DNA of 64,000 nucleotides, from assembly GCA_045603225.1 (NCBI GenBank), contig JAZULT010000055.1, forward strand, positions 1-64,000, written 5' to 3'. Under the pieces are notes generated by a model. That model made no database searches. It saw only the letters and a program-made list of their open reading frames with translations, and was not told the origin of the DNA. The position numbers and the translations under genes are program-made. Positions 7,609-17,557 of the stretch are shown here, piece by piece (positions within the stretch are counted from its first letter, which is position 1; each line of letters opens with the position of its first letter). The DNA comes from RGIG9115 sp045603225 (GTDB taxonomy: Bacteria > Bacillota > Clostridia > UBA1381).

Positions 7609-10600
7609 ATGGTGCATCAGGTAACAGCAGGTAAGAATACCCGTCTCAGTTATTCCAAAATCAAAGAGGCATTGCAGATGCCGAACCTTATTGAGGTGCA
7701 GAAAAACTCATACAGTTGGTTCCTTGATGAAGGATTGAAAGAGGTATTCGCGGATATTTCTCCTATTTCCGACCATTCCGGTCATCTTTCGCTTGAATTC
7801 AATGATTATACTTTCGATTATAATCCGAAGTATTCCGTTGATGAGTGTAAAGAACGTGACGCTAAGTATGCAGCTCCGCTTAAGGTGACTGTAAGACTTA
7901 TCAATCACGAAACCGGTGAGGTTAAGGAACAGGAAATTTTTATGGGCGATTTCCCGCTCATGACAGAACAGGGTACATTTATCATCAACGGTGCTGAACG
8001 TGTTATTGTCAGTCAGCTCGTACGTTCACCGGGTGTGTACTATGAGTTTGACCGTGATAAGTCAGGTAAACCGCTTTATAAGTCAACAGTTATCCCGTAC
8101 CGCGGTGCATGGCTTGAATATGAAACAGATTCAAACGATGTTTTCAGCGTAAGACTTGACCGTACAAGAAAAGTGCCGGTAACAGTACTTCTCAGAGCTG
8201 TAGGAACTGATGAAAATCCGCACGCTCTTGCAAAAGACTCGGATATTATAGAAATGTTCGGCGAGGATGCAAAGTTTACTGCTACTTTTGAAAAGGACAA
8301 GATTGATAACCGTGACGAGGCTCTTCTTGAAATCTATAAAAGACTCCGTCCGGGTGAACCTCTTAACGTTGAAAATGCTGAATCTCTTATTTTTAATATG
8401 CTTTTCGATCCGAAGAGATATGACCTTGCAAAAGTCGGAAGATATAAATATAATAAGAAGCTTGACCTTTACGGAAGAATCAGAGGAAAACAACTTGCGC
8501 GTGACGTTGTTGACCCGAGAACAGGCGAAGTGATTGCTACTGCAGGCGATGTACTTTCAAACGACCTGTCTTATGCTATCGACAGATGTGGTGTAAACGA
8601 AGTTTATCTTAATATAGAAGAAAAAGAAGTTAAGGTGTTCTCAAACAATATGGTTTACCTTAACGAATACGTAAGTGAAGAAATTCTTGCACTTATAGAT
8701 CCGGAAAGTGATAATCACAATCCTGATTTCGACCTTGATAACTGCCATACAAGAGAAGAAATGAACGAATTCAAGGTTGCAAGAAAAGCACTTGAAGAAA
8801 TTCTTGCTCTTGCGGCTGAAAATGTTGCAAACGGTGAAGCTTCAAGCGAAGCTGAAGAAGCTGTAAGACTTATGCAGGAGAATATGCATAAGCTCTGGCC
8901 TAAGCATATTGTAAGAGATGATATTTTTGCATCAGTTAACTATATCATTAATCTTTCAAACGGCACAGGTACAATAGATGATATCGACCACCTCGGAAAC
9001 AGACGTCTCCGTTGCGTTGGTGAGCTTCTCCAGAATCAGTTCAGAATCGGTCTTTCAAGAATGGAAAGAGTTGTGCGTGAAAGAATGTCAACTCAGGATC
9101 TTGAAATCATTACTCCGCAGTCTCTTATTAATATAAGACCTATTATTGCGGCTATTAATGAATTCTTCGGTTCTTCACAGCTTTCACAGTTCATGGATCA
9201 GCCGAACCCGCTTGCTGAGCTCCGTCATAAGAGAAGAATATCTGCACTCGGCCCCGGCGGTCTTTCAAGAGAACGTGCAGGCTTCGAGGTGCGTGACGTT
9301 CACTATTCACACTACGGAAGAATGTGTCCTATAGAAACTCCTGAAGGCCCGAATATCGGTCTTATCACTTCACTTGCCACATTCTCAAGAATAAATCAGT
9401 ACGGTTTCGTTGAAGCTCCGTACAGAAGAGTGGATAAGGAAACAGGCTGTGTTACAGATGAAATCATCTATATGACAGCAGATATGGAAGATGAATATAC
9501 AATCGCACAGGCAAACGAGCCTCTTGATGAAAACGGAAAATTCCTTGACGCAAGAGTATCTGCACGTTTCCGTGACGAGATTATAGAAGTTCCTGCTGAG
9601 AAAATAGATTACATGGACGTTTCACCGAGACAGCTTGTATCGGTTGTTACAGCATGTATTCCGTTCCTCGAAAACGATGACGCTAACCGTGCACTCATGG
9701 GTTCAAACATGCAGTGTCAGGCTGTACCTCTTCTTACAACAGACTCACCGATTGTCGGAACAGGTATCGAACACAAGGTTGCTCAGGACTCAGGTTCTGC
9801 AATTCTTGCGAAGGAAAACGGTACAGTTGAAAAGGTTGACTCAGAAAAAATTGTTATCCGCGGTGAAAGCGGTACAAGACATACTCACAAGCTTACAAAG
9901 TTCACACGTTCTAACCAGAGCACATGTATAAATCACAGACCTATTGTAAAAGCCGGTGAAGAAGTTGAAAGAAATCAGATAATTGCTGACGGTCCTGCTA
10001 TGTCAAACGGAGAGCTTGCTCTCGGTAAGAATATTCTTATCGGTTTCATGACATGGGAAGGTTATAACTACGAGGATGCTGTTCTTATCAGTGAAGAGCT
10101 TGTAAAATATGATGAATTTACTTCAATTCATATAGAAGAATACGAATGTGAAGCAAGAGACACAAAACTCGGACCTGAGGAAATCACACGTGATATTCCG
10201 AACGTTTCCGAGGATGTTCTCCGTGACCTTAACGAAGAAGGTATTATCAGAATCGGTGCAGAAGTACGTTCAGGTGATATTCTTGTAGGTAAGGTAACAC
10301 CTAAGGGTGAAACAGAGCTTACAGCAGAAGAAAGACTTCTCCGTGCTATTTTCGGTGAAAAGGCAAGAGAGGTAAGAGATACTTCACTTCGTGTACCTCA
10401 CGGTGAAAGCGGTATTATTGTTGATGTAAAGACATTCCTCCGCGAAAATGGCGATGAAATCGGCCCGGGTGTAAATAAGGTTGTAAGATGTTATATAGCT
10501 CAGAAGAGAAAGATTTCTGTCGGTGATAAGATGGCCGGACGTCATGGTAATAAGGGTGTCGTTTCACGTGTACTTCCGAGAGAGGATATGCCGTTCCTTG

Positions 10601-11775
10601 AAGACGGTACACCACTCCAGATAGTGCTTAACCCACTCGGCGTACCTTCACGTATGAATATCGGTCAGGTTCTTGAAATGCATCTTGGTTATGCATACAG
10701 AACACTCAGCTTTATGTCTCCTGAAGAAATTGAAAAGAATGTTGTACGTGTTGCGGCAAACCGTGTTGAAGCTCTTCACGGAAGAGATGAGCTCGGTGCT
10801 GATGACGGATATCTGAAGCTTGTAGCAGAAGCACTTCTTTCAATGGACAGAAGCGATGTATCAAAAACAGCTATGATGAATGCGGCTAAAGCCGTTCCGG
10901 AACAGTCGCCTGAAATCACAGCAGCTATAGAAGAAATAATTGACTACTCAATCGAATATAAAGACACAATTATTGATGCAAAGAAAAAGGTTCAGCCCGG
11001 CAAGTATCTTAAGCTTGCAACACCTGTATTTGACGGTGCGGAGGATGAAGACCTTACAGATGCGTTCATGATTGCAGGTCTCAGAAAAGACTTCAAATCT
11101 GTTGTTTATGACGGACGTACAGGTGAAAAGTTTGATAATGCCGTTACAGTTGGTGTCATGCATTATCTCAAGCTTGACCACTTGGTTGACGACAAAATTC
11201 ACGCACGTTCAACAGGTCCGTACTCACTCGTTACTCAGCAGCCACTGGGTGGTAAAGCTCAGTTCGGCGGTCAGCGTTTCGGTGAGATGGAAGTATGGGC
11301 ACTCGAAGCTTACGGTGCGGCTTATACACTTCAGGAAATCCTTACTGTTAAGTCGGATGATATTGTGGGCCGTGTTAAGACATACGAGGCAATTGTAAAA
11401 GGTGAAAATATTCCTAAATCAGGTATTCCTGAATCATTCAAGGTGCTTGTAAAGGAACTTCAATCTCTTGCACTTGATATACGTATTCTTAATGATGATG
11501 GTGCTGAAATTAATCTTGATGAAATGACAGACGATGATGATGATTATATTCCAAGCGAAAATTACTCCGAAGTTATGGAGGATGCAGACGGAATCAGCAA
11601 TCAGCTTACAGAGGATAAAATCGGAGATGCAGGAATGATTCCTGATTACGATTTGAGTGAGCTGGACGATGAGCCGGAAACAGAAGAGGACGATTTTGAT
11701 TATTACAGCGACCTCGACGATGATGAATTTCTCGATGACGAAGATATTGACGACTCATTCGATGATGAAGAATAA
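7609..11775 (+). CDS. rpoB: DNA-directed RNA polymerase subunit beta
   Basis: RpoB is the catalytic beta subunit of RNA polymerase. The 1388-residue protein contains the rifampicin-pocket region around residues 519-565 (FGSSQLSQFMDQ, then HKRRISALGPGGLSRERAGF) with no obvious resistance substitution. It also has the universal GDKMAGRHGNKG and SLVTQQPLGGKAQFGGQRFGEMEVWALEAYGAA segments. It is longer than most Clostridia homologues. Part of the excess is a helical Glu-rich stretch near 370-440. The rest is a very acidic C-terminal tail from about 1305 to 1388, dominated by Asp and Glu. It is followed 38 bp later by rpoC. The ribosomal genes rplJ-rplL, which normally precede rpoB, are absent here. 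Confidence 0.99.
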   Translation: MVHQVTAGKNTRLSYSKIKEALQMPNLIEVQKNSYSWFLDEGLKEVFADISPISDHSGHLSLEFNDYTFDYNPKYSVDECKERDAKYAAPLKVTVRLINHETGEVKEQEIFMGDFPLMTEQGTFIINGAERVIVSQLVRSPGVYYEFDRDKSGKPLYKSTVIPYRGAWLEYETDSNDVFSVRLDRTRKVPVTVLLRAVGTDENPHALAKDSDIIEMFGEDAKFTATFEKDKIDNRDEALLEIYKRLRPGEPLNVENAESLIFNMLFDPKRYDLAKVGRYKYNKKLDLYGRIRGKQLARDVVDPRTGEVIATAGDVLSNDLSYAIDRCGVNEVYLNIEEKEVKVFSNNMVYLNEYVSEEILALIDPESDNHNPDFDLDNCHTREEMNEFKVARKALEEILALAAENVANGEASSEAEEAVRLMQENMHKLWPKHIVRDDIFASVNYIINLSNGTGTIDDIDHLGNRRLRCVGELLQNQFRIGLSRMERVVRERMSTQDLEIITPQSLINIRPIIAAINEFFGSSQLSQFMDQPNPLAELRHKRRISALGPGGLSRERAGFEVRDVHYSHYGRMCPIETPEGPNIGLITSLATFSRINQYGFVEAPYRRVDKETGCVTDEIIYMTADMEDEYTIAQANEPLDENGKFLDARVSARFRDEIIEVPAEKIDYMDVSPRQLVSVVTACIPFLENDDANRALMGSNMQCQAVPLLTTDSPIVGTGIEHKVAQDSGSAILAKENGTVEKVDSEKIVIRGESGTRHTHKLTKFTRSNQSTCINHRPIVKAGEEVERNQIIADGPAMSNGELALGKNILIGFMTWEGYNYEDAVLISEELVKYDEFTSIHIEEYECEARDTKLGPEEITRDIPNVSEDVLRDLNEEGIIRIGAEVRSGDILVGKVTPKGETELTAEERLLRAIFGEKAREVRDTSLRVPHGESGIIVDVKTFLRENGDEIGPGVNKVVRCYIAQKRKISVGDKMAGRHGNKGVVSRVLPREDMPFLEDGTPLQIVLNPLGVPSRMNIGQVLEMHLGYAYRTLSFMSPEEIEKNVVRVAANRVEALHGRDELGADDGYLKLVAEALLSMDRSDVSKTAMMNAAKAVPEQSPEITAAIEEIIDYSIEYKDTIIDAKKKVQPGKYLKLATPVFDGAEDEDLTDAFMIAGLRKDFKSVVYDGRTGEKFDNAVTVGVMHYLKLDHLVDDKIHARSTGPYSLVTQQPLGGKAQFGGQRFGEMEVWALEAYGAAYTLQEILTVKSDDIVGRVKTYEAIVKGENIPKSGIPESFKVLVKELQSLALDIRILNDDGAEINLDEMTDDDDDYIPSENYSEVMEDADGISNQLTEDKIGDAGMIPDYDLSELDDEPETEEDDFDYYSDLDDDEFLDDEDIDDSFDDEE

Positions 11776-11813
11776 TCCTACGAAAAACTACAAAATTAAA
11801 CGGAGGTTATCAG

Positions 11814-14800
11814 ATGTTAGAATTTAACAGTTTTGAAGCAATAAAAATCGGTCTTGCATCACCCGAAAAAATTCTTGACTGGTCTTACGGTGAAGTGAAA
11901 AAACCGGAAACAATAAACTACAGAACACTTAAACCTGAACGTGACGGTTTGTTCTGTGAAAAGATTTTCGGCCCTACAAAAGACTGGGAATGTCATTGCG
12001 GTAAATATAAGAAAATAAGATATAAAGGCGTTGTCTGCGACCGTTGCGGCGTTGAGGTTACAAAATCAAAAGTCCGTCGTGAACGTATGGGACATATCAT
12101 GCTTGCGACACCGGTATCTCATATCTGGTATTTTAAAGGAGTACCGTCAGCTATGGGACTTATCCTTGACCTGTCTCCGAGGCAGCTTGAAAAGGTTCTC
12201 TATTTTGCCGCTTATATCGTAACAGATAAGGGAGATACAAACCTTTTCCAAAACCAGGTTCTCTCTGAAAGTGAATATTCATCGGCACGTGAAAAATACG
12301 GTGACGCTTTTAAGGCAGACATGGGTGCAGAAGCGATTATGGAGCTTCTTAAGAAAATCGACCTTGATGAGCTCGCAAAAGAGCTTAAGGAAGAGCTTGA
12401 AACTCTATCAGCAGGTCAGAAAAAAGCTAAAATTATAAAAAGACTTGAAGTTGTTGAGGCTTTCAGACTTTCAGGCAACCGTCCGGAATGGATGATTATG
12501 ACCGTTATCCCGGTTATTCCGCCTGAACTTCGTCCGATGGTTCAGCTTGATGGCGGACGTTTTGCGACAAGTGACCTTAACGACCTTTACAGACGTGTAA
12601 TAAACAGAAATAACAGACTTAACCGTCTCCTTGAGCTTGGCGCTCCGAATATCATTATCCGTAATGAAAAGCGTATGCTTCAGGAGGCAGTGGATGCTCT
12701 CATAAATAACGGCAGACGCGGAAGAGTTATTACAGGTCCGGGTAACCGTCCTCTTAAATCTCTTTCTGATCTTCTCAAAGGTAAGCAGGGACGTTTCCGT
12801 CAGAACCTTCTCGGTAAGCGTGTTGACTATTCAGGACGTTCGGTTATCGTTGTAGGCCCTGAGCTTAAGATTTATCAGTGCGGTCTTCCTAAGGAAATGG
12901 CTATAGAACTGTTCAAGCCGTTCGTTATGAAAGAACTTGTTTCAAGAAAACTTGCATTTAATATAAAGAGCTCAAAGCGTATGGTAGAGCGTGGAAGCGC
13001 TGAGGTCTGGGACGTTCTTGAAGATGTAATCAAGGAACATCCTGTACTTCTTAACCGTGCCCCGACGCTTCACAGACTCGGTATTCAGGCTTTTGAACCG
13101 GTTCTGGTTGAAGGTCGTGCACTTAAGCTTCATCCGCTTGTATGTACAGCGTATAACGCCGACTTTGACGGTGACCAGATGGCTGTTCACGTACCGCTTT
13201 CACCGGAAGCTCAGTCAGAAGCACGTTTCCTTATGCTTTCTGCAAACAACCTGCTCAAGCCTCAGGACGGTAACCCTGTCACTGTTCCTACTCAGGACAT
13301 GATTCTCGGTAGTTATTACCTGACAATCGTTAAAGAGGATGAAAAGGGCAAGGGCATGGTATTCGTTGACGAAAACGAAGCTATGACAGCATATGTAAAC
13401 GGTCTCGTTCAGCTTCATGCACCTGTAAAAGTAAGAAAATCAGGTATGCTTGAAGGCAGAAAATACAATAAACTCGTTGATACAACTCTCGGAAGAATTA
13501 TTTTCAATAATAATATTCCGCAGAATATCGGATTTATTGACAGAAACGACCCTGAAACATTCCTTGATTATGAAGTAAACTTCATTGTCAAGAAAAAGGA
13601 ACTCGGTCAGATTATCAATAAATGTATCGAAGTATGCGGTCTTACAAAGACAGCAGAAGTTCTTGATAATATCAAGGCAACAGGTTATAAGTATTCAACA
13701 CAGAGTGCGCTTACTGTTGCCGTATCTGATATCGAAGTGCCGGAAGAAAAGAAATCTATCCTCAGACAGGCTGAAAACGATGTAGAAAACATCCTCAAGC
13801 AGTACAGAAGAGGCTTCCTCACAAACGATGAAAGATATAATAACGTTATCAAAATCTGGGCAGAAGCTTCGGGTAAGGTTACAGATGCCATGATGAGCAA
13901 TCTCGGTAAATATAACCCGATATTCATGATGGCTGACTCAGGAGCCCGTGGTAGTGTCAACCAGATAAGACAGCTCGCAGCGATGCGTGGTCTTATGGCG
14001 GATACTCAGGGTAGAACAGTTGAAATTCCTATTCGTGCTAACTTCCGTGAAGGACTTAACGTACTTGAGTACTTCATTTCTTCTCACGGTGCACGTAAAG
14101 GTCTTACCGATACAGCACTCAGAACTGCTGACTCAGGTTATCTTACACGTCGTCTTGTTGACGTATCACAGGACGTTATTGTACGTGAAAATGACTGTGG
14201 AACAGAAAGATTTGAAATTGTTACTGATATCATGGACGGCAACGAAGTAATCGAGCCTTTGAAGGACAGAATTATCGGCCGTACATCAAAAGAAGATATC
14301 ATAAATCCGCTTAACGGTTCAATTATTGTTAAGGCAGATGAGCTTATCAGCGATGATGCCGCAAATACAATAATCCAGTCAGGAATCAAGGAAGTTAAAA
14401 TCAGAAGCGTACTTACATGTGAATGTAAGAACGGTGTATGCTCTAAGTGTTACGGACGTAACCTTGCTACAGGCGACCTCGTTAATGTCGGTGAAGCTGT
14501 CGGTATTATTGCCGCTCAGTCAATCGGTGAACCGGGTACACAGCTTACCATGCGTACCTTCCATGCCGGCGGTGTTGCTTCAGGAAGCGATATTACACAG
14601 GGTCTTCCGCGTATCGAAGAACTTTTCGAAGCAAGACGTCCTAAGGGTGTTGCTATTATCTCTGAAATCGGCGGAACTGTTGCAGTTTCCGAAACAAAGA
14701 GAAAACGTGAAATCACAGTTTCTGATGCTGAAAGCGGAGAAGCAAGAACGTATCTTATTCCTTACTCATCAAGCATCATGGTTAAAGATGGCGATGTAAT

Positions 14801-15449
14801 TGAAAAGGGTGCTGAGCTTACAGCCGGTTCAATCAATCCTAACGACATACTCAGAATTCTCGGTCCTCACGAGGTTGAACGTTATATCACACGTGAAGTT
14901 CAGAGAACTTACCGTATGCAGGGTGTTGATATCAATGACAAGCACGTTGAAGTTATCACACGTCAGATGCTCCGTAAGGTTAGAGTTGAAGAAGCAGGAG
15001 ATACAAACCTTCTTATCGGTTCTCTTGTTGATATATTTGAACTTGAAGAAGCTAATAAGCAGGTTAAGGCTATGAGCGAATACCTCGAAAAACACGGTGG
15101 TGTTGCACCTCAGCCGACAATCGATGCTGAAACAGGCGAAATTCTTGATGCAGATTATATGGAGATTCCGGAAGGATTTACAGGTCAGTATGCGACATAC
15201 TCACCGGTTCTTCTCGGTATCACAAAAGCATCACTTGCTACAGATTCGTTCCTGTCAGCTGCTTCGTTCCAGGAAACAACAAAGGTTCTTACCGATGCCG
15301 CAATTAAAGGTAAGGTCGATCCGCTTGTTGGTCTTAAGGAAAATGTTATTATCGGTAAGCTCATCCCTGCAGGTACAGGTATGCCGCTTTACAAGGATAT
15401 TAACATTAAGGTTGACGGACAACTTATACCAAACGAGAAAATAAAATAA
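11814..15449 (+). CDS. rpoC: DNA-directed RNA polymerase subunit beta'
   Basis: RpoC is the beta' subunit that holds the active-site magnesium. The 1211-residue protein has the N-terminal zinc site (CHCGKYKK and CDRCGVEV near 60-82), the catalytic motif NADFDGDQMAVH near 447-458, the second zinc site CECKNGVCSKCYG near 870, and the trigger-loop region GEPGTQLTMRTFHAGG. The length is typical for Bacillota. The start has a CGGAGG ribosome site. It is co-transcribed with rpoB, and the transcript probably ends at the hairpin just after the stop. Confidence 0.99.
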   Translation: MLEFNSFEAIKIGLASPEKILDWSYGEVKKPETINYRTLKPERDGLFCEKIFGPTKDWECHCGKYKKIRYKGVVCDRCGVEVTKSKVRRERMGHIMLATPVSHIWYFKGVPSAMGLILDLSPRQLEKVLYFAAYIVTDKGDTNLFQNQVLSESEYSSAREKYGDAFKADMGAEAIMELLKKIDLDELAKELKEELETLSAGQKKAKIIKRLEVVEAFRLSGNRPEWMIMTVIPVIPPELRPMVQLDGGRFATSDLNDLYRRVINRNNRLNRLLELGAPNIIIRNEKRMLQEAVDALINNGRRGRVITGPGNRPLKSLSDLLKGKQGRFRQNLLGKRVDYSGRSVIVVGPELKIYQCGLPKEMAIELFKPFVMKELVSRKLAFNIKSSKRMVERGSAEVWDVLEDVIKEHPVLLNRAPTLHRLGIQAFEPVLVEGRALKLHPLVCTAYNADFDGDQMAVHVPLSPEAQSEARFLMLSANNLLKPQDGNPVTVPTQDMILGSYYLTIVKEDEKGKGMVFVDENEAMTAYVNGLVQLHAPVKVRKSGMLEGRKYNKLVDTTLGRIIFNNNIPQNIGFIDRNDPETFLDYEVNFIVKKKELGQIINKCIEVCGLTKTAEVLDNIKATGYKYSTQSALTVAVSDIEVPEEKKSILRQAENDVENILKQYRRGFLTNDERYNNVIKIWAEASGKVTDAMMSNLGKYNPIFMMADSGARGSVNQIRQLAAMRGLMADTQGRTVEIPIRANFREGLNVLEYFISSHGARKGLTDTALRTADSGYLTRRLVDVSQDVIVRENDCGTERFEIVTDIMDGNEVIEPLKDRIIGRTSKEDIINPLNGSIIVKADELISDDAANTIIQSGIKEVKIRSVLTCECKNGVCSKCYGRNLATGDLVNVGEAVGIIAAQSIGEPGTQLTMRTFHAGGVASGSDITQGLPRIEELFEARRPKGVAIISEIGGTVAVSETKRKREITVSDAESGEARTYLIPYSSSIMVKDGDVIEKGAELTAGSINPNDILRILGPHEVERYITREVQRTYRMQGVDINDKHVEVITRQMLRKVRVEEAGDTNLLIGSLVDIFELEEANKQVKAMSEYLEKHGGVAPQPTIDAETGEILDADYMEIPEGFTGQYATYSPVLLGITKASLATDSFLSAASFQETTKVLTDAAIKGKVDPLVGLKENVIIGKLIPAGTGMPLYKDINIKVDGQLIPNEKIK

Positions 15450-15461
15450 GATTAAAAACCT

Positions 15462-15498
15462 CAGGGGCTGCTGCTTTTGTGCAGCGGCTCCTGTTTCT
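15462..15498 (+). terminator. Terminator-like hairpin after rpoC
   Basis: A 13-bp stem pairs 15462-15474 (CAGGGGCTGCTGC) with 15481-15493 (GCAGCGGCTCCTG) through two G-T wobbles. TTTCTT follows. The U-tract is weak, so read-through into the flippase gene is possible. Confidence 0.7.
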
Positions 15499-15515
15499 TG
15501 AAAGAAGGTTGGATT

Positions 15516-17198
15516 ATGAGTAACAATTCAAAGCAGTCGTTTATGAAGAATGTCAGTATCATATTAATTGCTCAGTTACTTATTAAAATGCTCGGTTTTG
15601 TATACCGTATGGTAATAACAAACTTTGAAGGCTTCGGTGATGCGGGAAACGGATTCTATACAGCCGGATTCCAGGTGTATACTCTTCTTCTTGCAATTTC
15701 GTCTATCGGTGTGCCGAATGCTATAGCAAAAATGGTTTCGGAACGTGTGGCTCTTAACGACTACAAGGGAGCACACCGGATATTCAGAACAGCGTTTGCG
15801 TTATTTGCCGGGATAGGTGTTGTTTGCAGTGCCGCTTTGTTTTTCGGTTCAGATGTTGTTGCGTATCATATTGTGAATATGGCCGGTGTGGAATATACGA
15901 TGCGTGCACTTGCGCCGTCTATATTCTTCGTATGCGTTTCCAGTGTAATCAGGGGTTATTTTGTAGGTCTTCAGAATATGAAAGCTACGAGCACGTCTCA
16001 GGTGCTTGAACAGATTTTTAAATGTGTGCTTACAATACTTCTTGTAATGCTTTCAGTCGGTCAGGCACCAAAATATATGTCAGCGTGGGCGAATTTCGCA
16101 ACGTCACTTGCGACAGTTCTCAGCTTCGGATATTTGCTTATATTCTATAAAAAACATAAAAATGGAATAGATGAGGGTATTGCAAAAACAGACCTCAGTA
16201 AATATAGGAAAATATCAACCAAGAAGATGATTAAGAATATTCTTATGATATCAATTCCTATTTCACTCGGTTCAATTATAACTGCTATTAATCGTGTTAT
16301 AGATACAGCAACCATAACTCGTGGGATTGAAATTGCATTCGCAGAACGTATTCCTGCATTTGGAAATAATGCAGAAATATTGTTTCCAACACTTAAACAG
16401 CTTAATGATGAAGCTGTCAGACTTGCCGGGGTTCTCGGTAAGAGTGATACTCTTATCAATATGCCGCTTGCACTCAATATTGCATTTGCAACAGTGCTTG
16501 TGCCTTCAATTTCAGGTGCACTTGCTGTAGGCGATAAGAAGGAAGCGGCAGGAAAGATTAATTACTCGTTCCTTATATCAATACTTCTAATTATCCCTTG
16601 TGCGTTCGGTTACATATCACTTGCACAGCCGATATATAAGATAATATATCCAAATGCACAGCTTGGATATGACCTTTTGCAGATCAGCTCGGTTGCACTG
16701 GTGTTTACTGCACTTAATCAGACAATGTCGGGTTCGCTTCAGGGAATGGGTAAGGTGTATACTCCGGCAACAGGCTTGCTTTGCGGATGTATTGTTAAGA
16801 TTATACTGAATATTATTCTTATCAGAATACCGAGTGTAAACATCTACGGTGCGGCAATAAGCTCTGTTGCGTGTCAGATTGTTTCGTTTTCAATCTGCTT
16901 TGCGGTACTGTCTAAGAATATACCGCTTAAGATGAGCCTTACAAAATATGTGCTTAAGCCGGTACTTGCAGGACTTGCTATGGCGGTTGTTGTATTCTTT
17001 TCCTATAAGGGAATAGTTATGGTTGCCGGTTCGGGATATATTGCCAATGCAGTTTCTGCAATAGGCTCTATATGCATAGGTGCTGTAGTATATTTTGTAA
17101 TTATATTCAAGCTTCATATCATGAATGAAGATGAAATAAAAATGCTTCCCGCAGGGGAGAGAATAAGCAGATTGCTTAAGAAAATAAAATTGGCTTGA
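15516..17198 (+). CDS. SpoVB/YtgP-type MOP-superfamily flippase
   Basis: This 560-residue integral membrane protein has about 14 hydrophobic helices. It belongs to the polysaccharide-export branch of the MOP superfamily, where SpoVB and YtgP/MurJ move lipid-linked peptidoglycan or polysaccharide precursors across the membrane. Its N-terminus (MKNVSIILIAQLLIKMLGF and GIPNAIAKMVSE-like VPNAIAKMVSE) and the central GSLQGMGKVYTP are characteristic. I take the ATG at 15516, which has AAAGAAGG before it, instead of an earlier in-frame ATG inside the rpoC terminator. Which substrate it carries is not decidable here; lipid II is a reasonable guess. Confidence 0.85.
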   Translation: MSNNSKQSFMKNVSIILIAQLLIKMLGFVYRMVITNFEGFGDAGNGFYTAGFQVYTLLLAISSIGVPNAIAKMVSERVALNDYKGAHRIFRTAFALFAGIGVVCSAALFFGSDVVAYHIVNMAGVEYTMRALAPSIFFVCVSSVIRGYFVGLQNMKATSTSQVLEQIFKCVLTILLVMLSVGQAPKYMSAWANFATSLATVLSFGYLLIFYKKHKNGIDEGIAKTDLSKYRKISTKKMIKNILMISIPISLGSIITAINRVIDTATITRGIEIAFAERIPAFGNNAEILFPTLKQLNDEAVRLAGVLGKSDTLINMPLALNIAFATVLVPSISGALAVGDKKEAAGKINYSFLISILLIIPCAFGYISLAQPIYKIIYPNAQLGYDLLQISSVALVFTALNQTMSGSLQGMGKVYTPATGLLCGCIVKIILNIILIRIPSVNIYGAAISSVACQIVSFSICFAVLSKNIPLKMSLTKYVLKPVLAGLAMAVVVFFSYKGIVMVAGSGYIANAVSAIGSICIGAVVYFVIIFKLHIMNEDEIKMLPAGERISRLLKKIKLA

Positions 17199-17250
17199 TT
17201 TTACAGAACTGTTGTTTTTGTTCTTCAGAATAATCTCCTGTCTTGTGAGG

Positions 17251-17393
17251 GCAGATTTTATATTGTTGCAGGCTATTCTCACGGAGAACCCGTCCTTGTC
17301 ACCTGTCAGGGAACCTACGGAGATGACGAATTACAAGGTAGTAAAATATTTAATTACAATAAGAATATAAACAGAAATGAATATGAATATTAA
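17251..17393 (+). pseudogene. In-frame relic of a PL11-like propeller gene
   Basis: This stretch reads in frame as VAGYSHGEPVLVTCQGTYGD, then DDELQGSKIFNYN, and ends NEYEY-stop. The first part matches residues encoded at about 32340-32413 of the beta-propeller gene at 31901, and the second part matches 33161-33205. The bases between are deleted, apparently between short GGAGAT direct repeats. The 5' end of the gene is missing (left break near 17251). The last codons and the following terminator match those of the glycosidase gene ending at 50495. It has no start codon or ribosome site and is dead. Confidence 0.8.
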
Positions 17394-17424
17394 AACAAAC
17401 GGAATCGGGAAATCGTAAAAAATC
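17393..17424 (+). terminator. Terminator left behind with the gene relic
   Basis: An AAACAAACG...CGTTTGTTT hairpin with an inner TCGGG/CCCGG arm is followed by Ts. It is a near copy of the terminator at 50495-50547. Confidence 0.75.
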
Positions 17425-17471
17425 CCGGTTTCGTTTGTTTTTTTGTGAATTAAACAATATTTTCGTGTTTT

Positions 17472-17487
17472 TTGGACGATTGGACAA
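17472..17487 (+). promoter_or_regulatory. Tandem TTGGACRA boxes upstream of the galacturonate operon
   Basis: Two adjacent 8-bp boxes, TTGGACGA and TTGGACAA, lie about 30 bp before a TATAAT -10 element (17519-17524) that lacks a good -35. This layout suits an activator-dependent promoter for the GH4-uxaB-uxaA operon. The protein that binds is unknown. Confidence 0.35.
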
Positions 17488-17557
17488 AAAATTTATAGAA
17501 AACAAAACAAAATTGTTATATAATAGGAATATCTAATGGAAAGGAAGGTTTTTCAAA

